64,000 bases of DNA. Source: Bradyrhizobium sp. CB1650 (GTDB lineage Bacteria; Pseudomonadota; Alphaproteobacteria; Rhizobiales; Xanthobacteraceae). Shown here piece after piece: positions 1-9,320 of this stretch; the stretch's first letter is position 1; each line of letters begins with the position of its first letter. The DNA lies in contig NZ_CP121695.1 in the NCBI RefSeq assembly GCF_029761915.1, forward strand, positions 1,827,501-1,891,500, read 5' to 3'. The translations under genes and the position numbers were made by a program. The notes below the pieces were generated by a model. It was given only the letters and a program-made list of their open reading frames with translations, was not told where the DNA came from and made no database searches.

Positions 1-1419
1 GCGACCGCCAAGATCATCGAGAAGGCGACGAGGCTGAAGGTGATCGGCCGCGCCGGCATCGGCGTCGACAACGTCGAGATTCCCGCGGCAACCGCCAAGG
101 GCATCATCGTGATGAACACGCCGTTCGGCAATTCGATCACGACCGCCGAGCACGCCGTCACCCTGATGCTGGCGCTGGCGCGCGAGATTCCGCAGGCCGA
201 CGCCTCGACGCAGGCCGGCAAGTGGGAGAAGAACCGCTTCATGGGCGTCGAGATCACCGGCAAGGTGCTTGGCGTCGTCGGCTGCGGCAACATCGGCTCG
301 ATCGTTGCCGATCGCGCGCTCGGCCTGCGCATGAAGGTCGTCGCCTACGATCCGTTCCTGTCGCCGGAGCGCGCCAAGGACATCGGCGTCGAGAAGGTCG
401 AGCTCGATGACCTGCTGAGGCGCGCCGATTTCATCACCCTGCATACGCCGCTCACCGAGAAGACCAGGAACATCATCGACGCGGCTGCGATCGCCAAGAT
501 GAAGAAGGGCGTGCGCCTGATCAACTGCGCCCGCGGCGGTCTGGTCGACGAGCAGGCGGTGGTCGATGCGCTGAATTCCAAGCACATCGCCGGCGCCGCC
601 TTCGACGTCTTCGTCGAGGAGCCCGCCAATTCGAACGTGCTGTTCGGCCATCCCAACGTGATCTGCACGCCGCATCTCGGCGCCTCCACCACCGAGGCGC
701 AGGAGAACGTCGCGCTGCAGGTCGCCGAGCAGATGTCGGACTATCTGATCTCCGGTGCCATCTCCAACGCCATCAATTTCCCGTCCATCACCGCGGAAGA
801 AGCGCCGAAGCTGCGGCCGTTCATCACGCTCGCCGAGAAGCTCGGCTCTTTCGCCGGCCAGCTCACCGAGACTGGCATCTCGAAGGTCACGATCACCTAT
901 GAGGGCCATGTCGCCGAGATGAAGATCAAGGCGCTGACCTCCGCGGTGCTGTCGGGCCTGTTGCGGCCGATGCTGGGCGAGGTCAACGTCGTGTCCGCGC
1001 CCGTCGTCGCCAAGGAGCGTGGCATGGTGGTCGACGAGGTGACCCGCGCCGCGCAGAGCGACTATGAAAGCCTGATCACCGTGACGGTCGCGACCGAACG
1101 TCAGGAGCGCTCGGTCTCCGGCACCGTCTATCACGACGGCAAGCCGCGCCTCGTCGACATCAAGGGCATCCGCGTCGACGCCGAATTCGGCAAGTCGATG
1201 ATCTATGTCACCAACGAGGACAAGCCGGGCTTCATCGGCAAGTTCGCAGGCCTCCTGGGCGACGCCAAGATCAACATCGCGACGTTCCATCTCGGCCGCG
1301 TCGAGCAGGGCGGCGATGCCATCGCGCTCGTCGAGGTCGATGGCGCGGTGCCGGCCGAGGTGCTCGCCAAGGTGCAGGCCCTGCCGCAGGTCAAGCAGGT
1401 CAAGGCGCTGACGTTCTGA
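1..1419 (+). CDS. serA: D-3-phosphoglycerate dehydrogenase, 5' end missing
   Basis: The enzyme oxidises 3-phosphoglycerate to 3-phosphohydroxypyruvate with NAD, the first step of serine synthesis. The frame is open from base 1, so the gene starts outside the window; 472 codons are present of the roughly 529 usual for the long form. The visible part opens in the substrate domain with GRAGIGVDN, followed by the Rossmann motif GVVGCGNIGS, the catalytic-Arg region INCARGGLVDE, and the His-containing HLGASTTEAQ. After the catalytic part comes the intervening domain and a C-terminal ACT domain (VTNEDKPGFIGKFAGLLG), the serine-sensing module of the long form. The ACT domain suggests feedback inhibition by serine. 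A terminator-like hairpin lies at 1562-1598. Confidence 0.96.
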   Translation, partial: ATAKIIEKATRLKVIGRAGIGVDNVEIPAATAKGIIVMNTPFGNSITTAEHAVTLMLALAREIPQADASTQAGKWEKNRFMGVEITGKVLGVVGCGNIGSIVADRALGLRMKVVAYDPFLSPERAKDIGVEKVELDDLLRRADFITLHTPLTEKTRNIIDAAAIAKMKKGVRLINCARGGLVDEQAVVDALNSKHIAGAAFDVFVEEPANSNVLFGHPNVICTPHLGASTTEAQENVALQVAEQMSDYLISGAISNAINFPSITAEEAPKLRPFITLAEKLGSFAGQLTETGISKVTITYEGHVAEMKIKALTSAVLSGLLRPMLGEVNVVSAPVVAKERGMVVDEVTRAAQSDYESLITVTVATERQERSVSGTVYHDGKPRLVDIKGIRVDAEFGKSMIYVTNEDKPGFIGKFAGLLGDAKINIATFHLGRVEQGGDAIALVEVDGAVPAEVLAKVQALPQVKQVKALTF

Positions 1420-1430
1420 TCAACGGATCT

Positions 1431-1531
1431 CGTCATTCCGGGGCGATGCGAAGCATCGAACCCGGAATCTCGAGATTCCACAATTCACCATTGCGAATTG
1501 GGGTTCGCGCTCACGCGCACCCCGGAATGAC
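1431..1531. repeat. Interspersed palindromic repeat, family A
   Basis: The element begins CGTCATTCCGGGGC and ends in the inverted CCCCGGAATGAC, with a second small palindrome (TCTCGAGA) inside. Related copies lie at 29397-29503, 31461-31544, 36120-36221, 41143-41249 and 51117-51158, all between genes. It is a REP/BIME-like dispersed element. Confidence 0.85.
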
Positions 1532-1561
1532 CGACAACAAACATATTCCGACCCGCGGAAC

Positions 1562-1598
1562 AACGCCGTCCCCGCTTCGCGAGGGCGGCGTTTTTGTT
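1562..1598 (+). terminator. Probable Rho-independent terminator after serA
   Basis: A G+C-rich imperfect inverted repeat (AACGCCGTCCCCGC, loop TTC, GCGAGGGCGGCGTT) is followed directly by TTTTTG. It lies about 140 bases past the serA stop codon, after the family A repeat. Confidence 0.7.
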
Positions 1599-1696
1599 TC
1601 ATCAGCGCCGCGCTTTATTTCCCCGCGACCTCCAAACTTTGTGTACCAATGGCGCGAGGGCGCACCAATCCAAGTCGTTCGAAAAGGGAGAAAACA

Positions 1697-2869
1697 ATGC
1701 GTGAAGCCGTCATCGTTTCCTATGCGCGCACGGGCCTGGCGAAGTCCGCCCGCGGCGGGTTCAACATCACGCCGCCGATGTCTCTCGCGGCCCACGCCAT
1801 CCATCACGCCGTCGATCGCGCCGGCGTCGAGAAGGATTATGTCGAGGACTGCTACCTCGGCAACTGCGCCCATGGCGCGCCGAACATCGGCCGTCAGGCC
1901 GCGCTGCTCGCGGGCCTGCCGAAGACCACCGCCGGCGTGTCGGTGAACCGCTTCTGCTCCTCGGGGCTGCAGACCATCGCGATGGCCGCCAACTCGATCC
2001 GCTCCGACGGTGCCGATTGCATCGTCGCCGGCGGCGTCGAGAGCATTTCGATTCCCGGCGGCGGCTCGCCGAAGGAATCGATCGATCCGGAGCTGCTCAA
2101 GGTCGCGCCCGACATCTTCATGGCGATGATCGACACCGCCGACATCGTCGCCGAGCGTTACAAGCTCAGCCGCGAATATCAGGACGAGTTCTCGCTGGAA
2201 TCGCAGCGCCGCATGGCGGCGGCGCAGCAGGCGAACAAGTTCAAGGACGAGATCGTGCCGATGAAGACCAAGATGAAGGTCGTCGACAAGCAGACCAAGG
2301 CCGAGAGCATCGTCGACTACGTCGTCGACCGCGACGAGTGCAACCGGCCCGAGACCACGATGGAGGGTCTCGCCAAGCTCGAGCCGGTGAAGGGCCCCGG
2401 CAAGTTCGTCACCGCCGGCAATGCCAGCCAGCTCTCGGATGGTGCCGCGGCCGTGGTGCTGATGGAAGCCAAGGACGCCGAGAAGCGCGGCCTCAAGCCG
2501 CTCGGCCGTTTCGTCGCCTGGGCGACCGCCGGCTGCGAGCCGGACGAGATGGGCATCGGTCCGGTGTTCGCGATCCCGAAGCTGTTGAAGCGCACCGGCC
2601 TGAAGATCGACGACATCGATCTCTGGGAGCTCAACGAGGCCTTCGCCAGCCAGTGCCTCTACTGCCGCGACAAGCTCGGCATCGATCCCGCCAAGTACAA
2701 CGTCAACGGCGGCTCGATCGCGATCGGCCATCCCTTCGGCATGACCGGCGCGCGCCTGACCGGCCATCTCCTCCAGGAAGGAGCGCGCCGCAAGGCCAAG
2801 TGGGGCGTCGTGACGATGTGCATCGGCGGCGGCCAGGGCGGCGCAGGCCTGTTCGAGATCTATAGCTGA
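1697..2869 (+). CDS. Thiolase family protein (acetyl-CoA C-acetyltransferase type)
   Basis: This 390-residue thiolase condenses or cleaves acyl-CoA with CoA. The nucleophilic cysteine is in [10 protein letters not shown] (about residue 87), the catalytic histidine in [11 protein letters not shown] (about 345), and the second cysteine in [11 protein letters not shown] (about 375), so the active site looks complete. The ATG at 1697 follows AAGGGAG with good spacing; a longer frame opens at 1649 but has no comparable ribosome site. It stands alone between serA and an opposed methyltransferase gene, so a degradative (beta-oxidation) or biosynthetic role cannot be chosen from context. The class is certain, the substrate is not. 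Confidence 0.92.
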   Translation: MREAVIVSYARTGLAKSARGGFNITPPMSLAAHAIHHAVDRAGVEKDYVEDCYLGNCAHGAPNIGRQAALLAGLPKTTAGVSVNRFCSSGLQTIAMAANSIRSDGADCIVAGGVESISIPGGGSPKESIDPELLKVAPDIFMAMIDTADIVAERYKLSREYQDEFSLESQRRMAAAQQANKFKDEIVPMKTKMKVVDKQTKAESIVDYVVDRDECNRPETTMEGLAKLEPVKGPGKFVTAGNASQLSDGAAAVVLMEAKDAEKRGLKPLGRFVAWATAGCEPDEMGIGPVFAIPKLLKRTGLKIDDIDLWELNEAFASQCLYCRDKLGIDPAKYNVNGGSIAIGHPFGMTGARLTGHLLQEGARRKAKWGVVTMCIGGGQGGAGLFEIYS

Positions 2870-2888
2870 TCCAAACCGTAAGAATGCG

Positions 2889-2920
2889 AAAGGCACGGCG
2901 CCGCAAGCGCCGTGCCTTTC
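2889..2920. terminator. Hairpin terminator between convergent genes
   Basis: A perfect 12-bp inverted repeat, AAAGGCACGGCG and CGCCGTGCCTTT, surrounds a seven-base loop. It sits between the thiolase stop (2869) and the end of the opposed methyltransferase gene (2939), so it could serve both. Confidence 0.7.
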
Positions 2921-2938
2921 TGGTCAGACCCTGTTCGA

Positions 2939-3625
2939 TCAGAGTCGTTCGAACAGGACGTCGAAATAAGCGCCACCGGATGTGCGCTTCGCGAACCGGT
3001 CCTCGCGGTTCACCTGAAATCCAAAAGGCTTCAGATACGAGCATAGTTGGTCGACGGTCGCACAATTCCGGTACGACTCGAAGTCCGCCGCTTCGGCCTT
3101 GATGAATCTGAATTGCCGCAAGAGTTCCTCCGCACCCCGCAGGACCAGCAGCTCCGAGCCCTGAGTGTCCAGCACGAGGGCATTGTATCGACCGGGATCG
3201 ATCCCCGACATCTCGAGAGCCGTTTTCAGGGTTGAAGAATGAATCGTTATGTCGCGGACGTAGTGCACATCCGGCCAAATGTCCTTGTGGCCGCGCAAGT
3301 CCAGAATGGATGACGACAGGCCATCATTGTTCGAGACATGGAAGGTGTAGGGCTTGCCGTCACTGTCTGCGATCAGCGCATTGATGGCGCGCTGGTCGGG
3401 TAGGGAACGGATATTCTGTTGAAGCTTCTCGAATTGCTCCGGGATAGGCTCTATCCACGCGACCTTGAGCTTGTGTCGAGCATAGAGGTCGCGTTCCTGG
3501 CCGGCATTCGCGCCAACATGAATCACGCCGGAACATAGTTTCAGATAGTTGTCGGGATCGCCGTAAACGCGGCGATGAAGGTAGCGGTGCAAACGTCCGG
3601 CAATGTGTAGCGGCGCCTTGAGCAT
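2939..3625 (-). CDS. FkbM-family SAM-dependent methyltransferase
   Basis: The 228-residue product has the FkbM pattern: the SAM motif GVIHVGANAGQE, then VAWIEPIPEQF, a serine-rich middle (NNDGLSSSIL), the LVLDTQGSELLVLRGAEELL signature and an ending with YFDVLFERL. FkbM proteins are O-methyltransferases, often acting on sugars or lipids of surface polysaccharides. The ATG at 3625 is chosen over one at 3709 because the extra 28 residues do not resemble the family and AGGCGAA precedes the inner start. It is next to, but oppositely oriented from, a second methyltransferase gene (3919), which hints at a glycan-modification theme. The acceptor is unknown. Confidence 0.85.
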   Translation of the reverse strand: MLKAPLHIAGRLHRYLHRRVYGDPDNYLKLCSGVIHVGANAGQERDLYARHKLKVAWIEPIPEQFEKLQQNIRSLPDQRAINALIADSDGKPYTFHVSNNDGLSSSILDLRGHKDIWPDVHYVRDITIHSSTLKTALEMSGIDPGRYNALVLDTQGSELLVLRGAEELLRQFRFIKAEAADFESYRNCATVDQLCSYLKPFGFQVNREDRFAKRTSGGAYFDVLFERL

Positions 3626-3918
3626 AGCGAATTCGCCTGTGTTCTTGTCGCCCGAACAGCCCACCGGGAGAGTTAAACCTGCGCATGAAGGCAGGTCAAC
3701 CAGGTCCACGCATCACTGTTCCCGATCGTCGGAGACAATGATGGCAACACGGCGATGCATCGCGTCAATTGGAACGCCAACCGAAGTTGCCCTCCGCAAG
3801 TGTGGCATCGTGGAACTCGGTGACGCGGGCCACCTCTTCGCAAAACACAATGATCGATGGGCTTGACGTTCTGCGGCGGCATGGCGCAGCCTTCCCCCGA
3901 GTGACCGGAGGTGTTGAT

Positions 3919-4677
3919 ATGGCGAATTCTGTAGCCGGGCATTACGGGGCGCAGTTCTACAGGGAGCAATCCGGCGGGTCTTTCGAATCCGCGTCGGTGA
4001 TCGTCCCGCTGGTGCTTCGACTGTTCAGAGTGAATTCGGTCGTTGACGTCGGCTGCGGCGTCGGCGCCTGGCTGCATGAATTCGCGACGAACGGTGTTGG
4101 CGACTATCTCGGAATTGACGGCGACTACGTGCCTCGGGATCAGCTCAGGATTCCGTCAGAAAGGTTCAAATCCATGGACCTTCGATATATCACCGATGTC
4201 GGCCGCAAATTCGATTTGGCCTGCTCGTTGGAAGTCGCGGAGCATTTGCCCGAGAGCAGCGCCGATGATTTCGTTTCCGCGCTCGTGGTCGCCGCACCGG
4301 TCGTGCTGTTCTCTGCTGCCGTCAAGGGACAAGGCGGAAGAAACCACCTGAACGAGCAGTGGCCATCCTATTGGGCGAGACGTTTCAGTCGCCACGGTTA
4401 CAACGCCGTCGATTGCATCCGACCGCAGATCTACGACGATGGCCGGATCCGGCCCTGGTATCGACAGAACCTTCTCGTCTATTGTCGAGACGATTACTGT
4501 CCCGAAGGCTATTCCCCGATAACCGGAGCCTTTGATCTCGATCGCGTCTTGCCGGACTACTTCGAGTACAAGCTGCAGGAAGTCACCGAAGGCAAGAGCG
4601 CGGCGATAGCGGCAAGGCATCTTCTCGGAAACATGGGGGTCTTGATGAGAGCAGCAAGACGTCGGTCGGGCCTCTAG
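3919..4677 (+). CDS. Class I SAM-dependent methyltransferase
   Basis: This is a 252-residue methyltransferase-fold protein. The SAM-binding loop is VVDVGCGVGAW, followed by an acidic strand end GIDGDYV and the post-motif CSLEVAEHLPE, typical of the small-molecule and glycan methyltransferases in surface-polysaccharide clusters. The ATG at 3919 has GGAGG seven bases upstream; longer in-frame starts at 3769 and 3850 lack this. Codon use is less G+C-biased than in the flanking housekeeping genes, suggesting accessory DNA. A dispersed repeat begins at the stop codon. The substrate is unknown. Confidence 0.8.
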   Translation: MANSVAGHYGAQFYREQSGGSFESASVIVPLVLRLFRVNSVVDVGCGVGAWLHEFATNGVGDYLGIDGDYVPRDQLRIPSERFKSMDLRYITDVGRKFDLACSLEVAEHLPESSADDFVSALVVAAPVVLFSAAVKGQGGRNHLNEQWPSYWARRFSRHGYNAVDCIRPQIYDDGRIRPWYRQNLLVYCRDDYCPEGYSPITGAFDLDRVLPDYFEYKLQEVTEGKSAAIAARHLLGNMGVLMRAARRRSGL

Positions 4678-4795
4678 AGCATGATCCGGAAAAGTGTGCA
4701 GCGGTTTTCCCTCACGACAAACGCGGAACGCGTTTGCGCGGAGATCATGCTCAAACAACAACCTAAAGCGCGATGACGAATCTCATCGCGCTTTA
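4677..4795. repeat. Interspersed repeat, family E, ending in a perfect hairpin
   Basis: The element starts GAGCATGATCCGG, returns as GATCATGCTC, and ends with a perfect 13-bp inverted repeat (TAAAGCGCGATGA and TCATCGCGCTTTA, 4764-4795). It resembles a dispersed intergenic element I associate with Bradyrhizobium genomes. The terminal hairpin could act as a terminator for the upstream methyltransferase gene. Confidence 0.7.
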
Positions 4796-4920
4796 ACGCC
4801 TCGTTCCCTCACTCGCGCCCATCCGCCAGTGGCATAGCTGCAAGGATCGCCGCCGACAGGGGCGCGCAGACGGGCCAACCGGGGTCTGCCTCTTCGCGGC
4901 AGCAATCAACTGATGTTGCC

Positions 4921-7900
4921 CTAAGCCCGCGCCAATGCCCGTGCGAACACCACCTCGATCAGCGTGCCGGAATTGGCTGCGCTCTTGATGTTGAACTTGG
5001 CGCGATTGGCTTCGACCAGGGCCTTGGTCAGCGACAGGCTGAGGGCCGCATTGTCCGACGCATCGCCCGGCGGCGGCGTGCGGAACGGCTCCATCGCGGC
5101 CGCCACCTCCTTCTCGCTCAGGCCATGGCCGGTGTCGCGGATGCGAAGGGCGACCTCGCCGCCATCGGTCAGCGCGGTCGAGACGATGACCTGGCCGCCG
5201 GCGCTGGCGAGCCGGATCGAGTTGGAGATCAGGTTCATGGTGATCTGCCGCAGCGCGCGCGCATCCGCCGTGATCTGCGGCAGCGCGTGTGCGAGCGAGG
5301 TGCGGATGATGATGCGCTCGCGGTTGGCCTGCGGCTGCATCACCGTGACGCAGGCTTCGACGAGATCGTTGAGGCTGAGATTGGCGAAGTTGAGATCGAG
5401 CTTGCCGGTCTCGATGCGCGAGAGCTCGAGGAGATCGTCGACGATCGTGATCACGCGCTCGCCGGAGGCGCGGATGTCCTTCATGTATTCGCCGTAGCGC
5501 TCGTTGCCGAGTGCGCCGAAGCGCTCGGAGATCATCACCTCGGCAAAGCCGATGATGGCGTTCAGCGGCGTGCGGATCTCGTGACTGATCCGCGCCAGCA
5601 TGTCGGCCTTGGCATTGGCGGCGCCGTCGGCGAGCCGCCGTGCCTGCTTCAATTCGCTCTCGCCCTTCTTGCTCTGCGATAGGTCGCGGAACACGGCGAA
5701 GAAGTTCGGACCGTCGGGCCTCGTGCGGCCCATGATCATGGCAAGCGGAATGAAGCCGCCCTTGCACTCGCGTCCCAGCACCTCGCGGCCGTGGTCGAGC
5801 AGGCTCGCGATGTCCTGGCTCCTGAGGCTTTCGAGATAGTCGGTCACGACACGCTGGCTCTCGGGCGCGAACAGGGTCAGGAGATTTTGCTGCAACAAGG
5901 CCTCGCCATCATAGCCGAACAACGCCTCGGCGCTGCGGTTGCAGGCGTGGATGTTGCCTTCGGCATCGAACATGACGATGCCTTCGGCCGTGGTGTCGAG
6001 GATCGCCGCGAGATCCTCGGCATCCGCGTCGCCGGCATCGGACGCCGGCTCGGGCTCGGGCGCATCGGCGATCATCACCACGGGCTCGGCGACGGCAGGC
6101 TCCGCGACGACTGGCGCGGCCTGCGGTAGCGCGCAGATCAGCGCATGCGCGCTCTCGCCGTCCCAGGCGATCGCGTGCAGATGCGCCTCGGTGGTCGCGA
6201 ACGGCTCGTCGCCGTTTGTCACGCTCGTGCTGATCGTCACCGGCGTACCGGCTTGCGACGTGCTGCTGGCCGCGGAGACGCCCGCCTCGATGTAGAGCGC
6301 GTCCAGCCCGCCGGCATTCTCCAGCGCGCTCAGATCGGCATAGCCGATGCGCGCGAGAAAGGCGGGGTTGGCGTAGAGCAGGCGGTCGAGGCGATAGATC
6401 AGGATGCCCGTCGGCAACAGGTCGAGCAGCGTGCGGTCGCCCAGGCTGTCGCCGCGCGCCGGCGGCTCGGGCTCGGTCAACCATCCGGCAGGCAGGCGCG
6501 GTGCCTCTGCCTCGGGCGGCGGTTCGGCAGCGATCTCGCTCGCCAGCGGTTCGGACGATGCGCTCTCCATCGTCTCCCGCTCGCGTTCGAGGCGCTCCGA
6601 CAATTGCCGGGCAAGCTCGTTGAACGCGCTGTTCTCGACGGGCGTGAGCGCCGGCGATTTGGCGTCGCCGAGCGGGCGGAACGGCACGACGTTGGGAGGC
6701 GTTTCCACGGGCGTTTCCGGATCGGTTGGGTGTGAATTCGCTTCGGTTGCAGGCTCGGGGAGTTCGGCTTCAGGCAATTCGGCTTCGGGCGGTTCAGGTT
6801 CTGGCAGTTCGAGGTCTGCCAGCTCGGGTGCGGACGAGATCGGTTCGACCGGCGAAGGCGGCGCCTCCGGTTCGGGCTCAGGCCGAGGCTCAGGCTCAGC
6901 CTCGGGTTCGACGATGTCGGCGGAGAGGCGCTGCGGCGTCGGCTGCTCCGTGGCGAGCTCGAACCGTCGCAGCGCGTCGAGCCGGTTGAGGCCGTCGAGA
7001 TCGCGGCACACGCCAAAACCCTTGAAGCCGGCGAAGTTGCGCATCCGGTCATAGACCGGCAGGCCCGCGAGCTCGACCGGCAGTCGCTCATTGCCATCGA
7101 CCGGCCAGTTCACGGTGATCCCGGCCCAGGTGTCGCGGCTGGCAAGCGCCCGCGCGACGTGGCCGTCCGGATCGAGCGAATACTCTTCCGCGATCTCGTG
7201 CCAGGGCCGGCCGAAGCCGGCCGCCGTGTGCGCGCCCATCAGGCGGATGAACTCGTCGGAGCCGAGCACGAAGCGTCCCTGCGCATCCATCTGCCACACG
7301 AAGCGCAGCGGCTGGTGGCGCGGTGCGGGCGGCTCCGCATGGTGTGACGGCGGCTCGACCATGGCAGCCGTGATCGGCTCCGCTTGGGGCGAGACAATGG
7401 CTTCCGCCAGGCTATCAACCGGAGATTCGCTTGCGGTCTGCGTCCGCCCTGCGCCAGGTTCGCCCCGGCTGGCGGGCGGATCCGGCTCTAGCGGCGCGGG
7501 AGCCGGCATCTCGACCGGCTCGGCGAACGCATCGAACAGCGCAAATTCGGCCGGCACCTCGTTCGACAGCGCCGGCTGCTCGTAGTCCGGCACCCCCGGC
7601 GTGAGCTGCGATGGCGGCCGAACGAGCTCCTCGCGCGCAGTCTCCGCGGCGGCCTCGGCCGTGGTCTCGGGCGCCGCTTGCCTGGTGGCCGGCGCGATCA
7701 GCGCGACGAGGCCGACATCGCCGCCCACGCCGACCCGTTGCAGCACCATATGGCCGATGCCGATTGGCATCTCGACGCGGCCTTGCCGCAGCGCCTCGCT
7801 GCGAGCCTGTTCGAGCCCGGCCTCGCCAAGGTCGCGAAAGCCGAGCAGGGGGCGGGCGGCTTCGCTGGCGCCGATGAAGAGCCCGTCGGGCGCGAACGCC

Positions 7901-8334
7901 GCCATCGGCAGGAGGACGCCGTCGACCAGGCGCTGGAGGCGTTCCACCAGCGGCATGGTACGGCCGGTCGGGTCCATCGCGGTGACGAGCACGCCGTGGC
8001 CGCCGTCGGGAAAGTCGAGCCGTGCGCAGGCGCAGGTCATCAGGGTGCCGAGCCGGGCGCCGAAGCCGCGCAGCCGCTCGAGCCGGACTGCGCCGTTCGC
8101 GGCGAGCTGACGCGCGAGGCGGGCGACCTGGCGGCGATGCGCGTCTGCCGGCCCGAACGTCCTTGCCGCGAGCGCGGCGGCATTGGGCGCGCCGAACAGG
8201 TTTGCGCCGACCGGATTGGCCCAGAGCACGCGCGTGCCGTCGATCGACCAGAGCCACGCGGGCAGCGGAGAGGTCGCATGCACGGCCAGCCGCGGATCAC
8301 CCACGCCTCGCAACTGGAAATCCGAACTCGTCAT
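4921..8334 (-). CDS. PAS-domain sensor histidine kinase, PdhS/PleC/DivJ type
   Basis: The 1137-residue protein has several PAS-like segments, a long Pro/Glu-rich linker (about residues 470-600), a PAS domain near 790-900 (AILDTTAEGIVMFDAEGN) and a C-terminal kinase core. The H-box is SHEIRTPLNAIIGFAEVM (His about residue 920), with the ERFGALGNERYGEYMKDI stretch typical of the PdhS/PleC/DivJ kinases that act on DivK in alphaproteobacterial cell-cycle control. The N-box (NLISNSI) and the D-box (RDTGHGLSEKE) are visible, but the usual Gly-rich G2 box reads NAALSLSLTKAL, so ATP-lid function is doubtful. No membrane segment is evident. Three 15-bp direct repeats lie just upstream (8354-8398). The family is clear; the partner is inferred. 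Confidence 0.82.
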   Translation of the reverse strand: MTSSDFQLRGVGDPRLAVHATSPLPAWLWSIDGTRVLWANPVGANLFGAPNAAALAARTFGPADAHRRQVARLARQLAANGAVRLERLRGFGARLGTLMTCACARLDFPDGGHGVLVTAMDPTGRTMPLVERLQRLVDGVLLPMAAFAPDGLFIGASEAARPLLGFRDLGEAGLEQARSEALRQGRVEMPIGIGHMVLQRVGVGGDVGLVALIAPATRQAAPETTAEAAAETAREELVRPPSQLTPGVPDYEQPALSNEVPAEFALFDAFAEPVEMPAPAPLEPDPPASRGEPGAGRTQTASESPVDSLAEAIVSPQAEPITAAMVEPPSHHAEPPAPRHQPLRFVWQMDAQGRFVLGSDEFIRLMGAHTAAGFGRPWHEIAEEYSLDPDGHVARALASRDTWAGITVNWPVDGNERLPVELAGLPVYDRMRNFAGFKGFGVCRDLDGLNRLDALRRFELATEQPTPQRLSADIVEPEAEPEPRPEPEPEAPPSPVEPISSAPELADLELPEPEPPEAELPEAELPEPATEANSHPTDPETPVETPPNVVPFRPLGDAKSPALTPVENSAFNELARQLSERLERERETMESASSEPLASEIAAEPPPEAEAPRLPAGWLTEPEPPARGDSLGDRTLLDLLPTGILIYRLDRLLYANPAFLARIGYADLSALENAGGLDALYIEAGVSAASSTSQAGTPVTISTSVTNGDEPFATTEAHLHAIAWDGESAHALICALPQAAPVVAEPAVAEPVVMIADAPEPEPASDAGDADAEDLAAILDTTAEGIVMFDAEGNIHACNRSAEALFGYDGEALLQQNLLTLFAPESQRVVTDYLESLRSQDIASLLDHGREVLGRECKGGFIPLAMIMGRTRPDGPNFFAVFRDLSQSKKGESELKQARRLADGAANAKADMLARISHEIRTPLNAIIGFAEVMISERFGALGNERYGEYMKDIRASGERVITIVDDLLELSRIETGKLDLNFANLSLNDLVEACVTVMQPQANRERIIIRTSLAHALPQITADARALRQITMNLISNSIRLASAGGQVIVSTALTDGGEVALRIRDTGHGLSEKEVAAAMEPFRTPPPGDASDNAALSLSLTKALVEANRAKFNIKSAANSGTLIEVVFARALARA

Positions 8335-8353
8335 CCAACCGGCTTGCTTTTCA

Positions 8354-8398
8354 CTCTCACGCGTCTTGCTTTCACGTGTCTTGCTTTCACGTGTCTTG
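8354..8398. repeat. Three tandem 15-bp repeats upstream of the kinase gene
   Basis: On the minus strand the unit reads CAAGACACGTGAAAG. There are two perfect copies (8369-8383 and 8384-8398) and a third with two changes (8354-8368), starting about 20 bases upstream of the kinase ATG. Each unit has a CACGTG or CGCGTG core. They could be binding sites or a slippage product. Confidence 0.8.
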
Positions 8399-8679
8399 GG
8401 CGTCGGGTTGCGGGGGCTGCCGCAATGACAGCCTTAAGAAAGGGTTAGTATCGCGCGCCGGCGCGGGCAGGTCCACGGCTGCGATCCCGAAGGGGCCGCC
8501 GAAAGCCGCGATAACCTTAATTCGGCTGAACCCGCAAGGCGCGGGCGCGTTGCTTCCCCTGGGATTCGCGGGGGCGCGGGGGTGCCGCGTCATACCGGCA
8601 ATATCCGCCGCTGCTAGTCTCATCGCGGGCTCGGGGACGGCCGCACAGGGCCGACAGCAACAAGACAGGAGTGGTAGGC

Positions 8680-9063
8680 ATGACCGAGCAGGCGCATGAT
8701 CGTTTCGAGATTCCGCCGGAGATGCGATCCATGGCGGAAACGAGCTTCAAGCAGGCGCGCGAGGCCTTCGAGGAGCTGCTTGCCGGCGCGGAGGCCGCGG
8801 CCGGCTCGTTCGAGCAGCGCGGCGCCACCGTGCGCGCGGGCGCCAAGGATATCGGTGCCAGGGCGGTCGCCTTCGTCGAGGCCAATGTGCAGTCCTCCCT
8901 GGACCACGCCCAGTCGCTGGCCCATGCCAGGGACCTCTCCGAGGTGATGCGGCTGCAAAGCGAATACGTGCAGGCCCAGATGCGTGTGCTCGCCGAGCAG
9001 GCCGGCGAGATGAGCCAGATCGTCAGCCGCGCGGCGATCGACGCGACCAAGCCGAAGCACTGA
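8680..9063 (+). CDS. Phasin family protein
   Basis: This 127-residue, Ala/Glu/Gln-rich, almost wholly helical protein has the phasin pattern: FEIPPEMRSMAETSFKQARE near the start and a run of amphipathic heptads (FVEANVQSSLDHAQSLAHARDL, then VMRLQSEYVQAQMRVLAEQAGE). Phasins coat polyhydroxyalkanoate granules. The ATG at 8680 follows ACAGGAG with eight bases spacing. It is followed 257 bases later by a second, related phasin gene in the same direction, each with its own leader. No signal peptide is seen, as expected for a cytoplasmic granule protein. Confidence 0.85.
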   Translation: MTEQAHDRFEIPPEMRSMAETSFKQAREAFEELLAGAEAAAGSFEQRGATVRAGAKDIGARAVAFVEANVQSSLDHAQSLAHARDLSEVMRLQSEYVQAQMRVLAEQAGEMSQIVSRAAIDATKPKH

Positions 9064-9320
9064 AATTTGGCACTGCGATACCTCAACCACGGGTTCCCCC
9101 GGCCAGGAACCGCATCCCGGCCGGGTTAAATTTTCGCAGCGCACCTCGGATCACATTGCGTTGCACAATGTTGACATGATACGCGCGGAGAATGCTGGGC
9201 GAGCCATCTCTCGTTTGAAGCGTTAGCAGTTTTCGCACCCGCCGACTTTTGACCACGAACTTGGCCGGCGAGCGCGCCAGACGGCTCACTCGATTTTCAA
9301 CTTAATCGTGAGGGACAATC

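Noticed and set aside
8354-8398. CRISPR-like array
   Set aside because: The units are directly adjacent with no spacers and no cas genes are present in the window.
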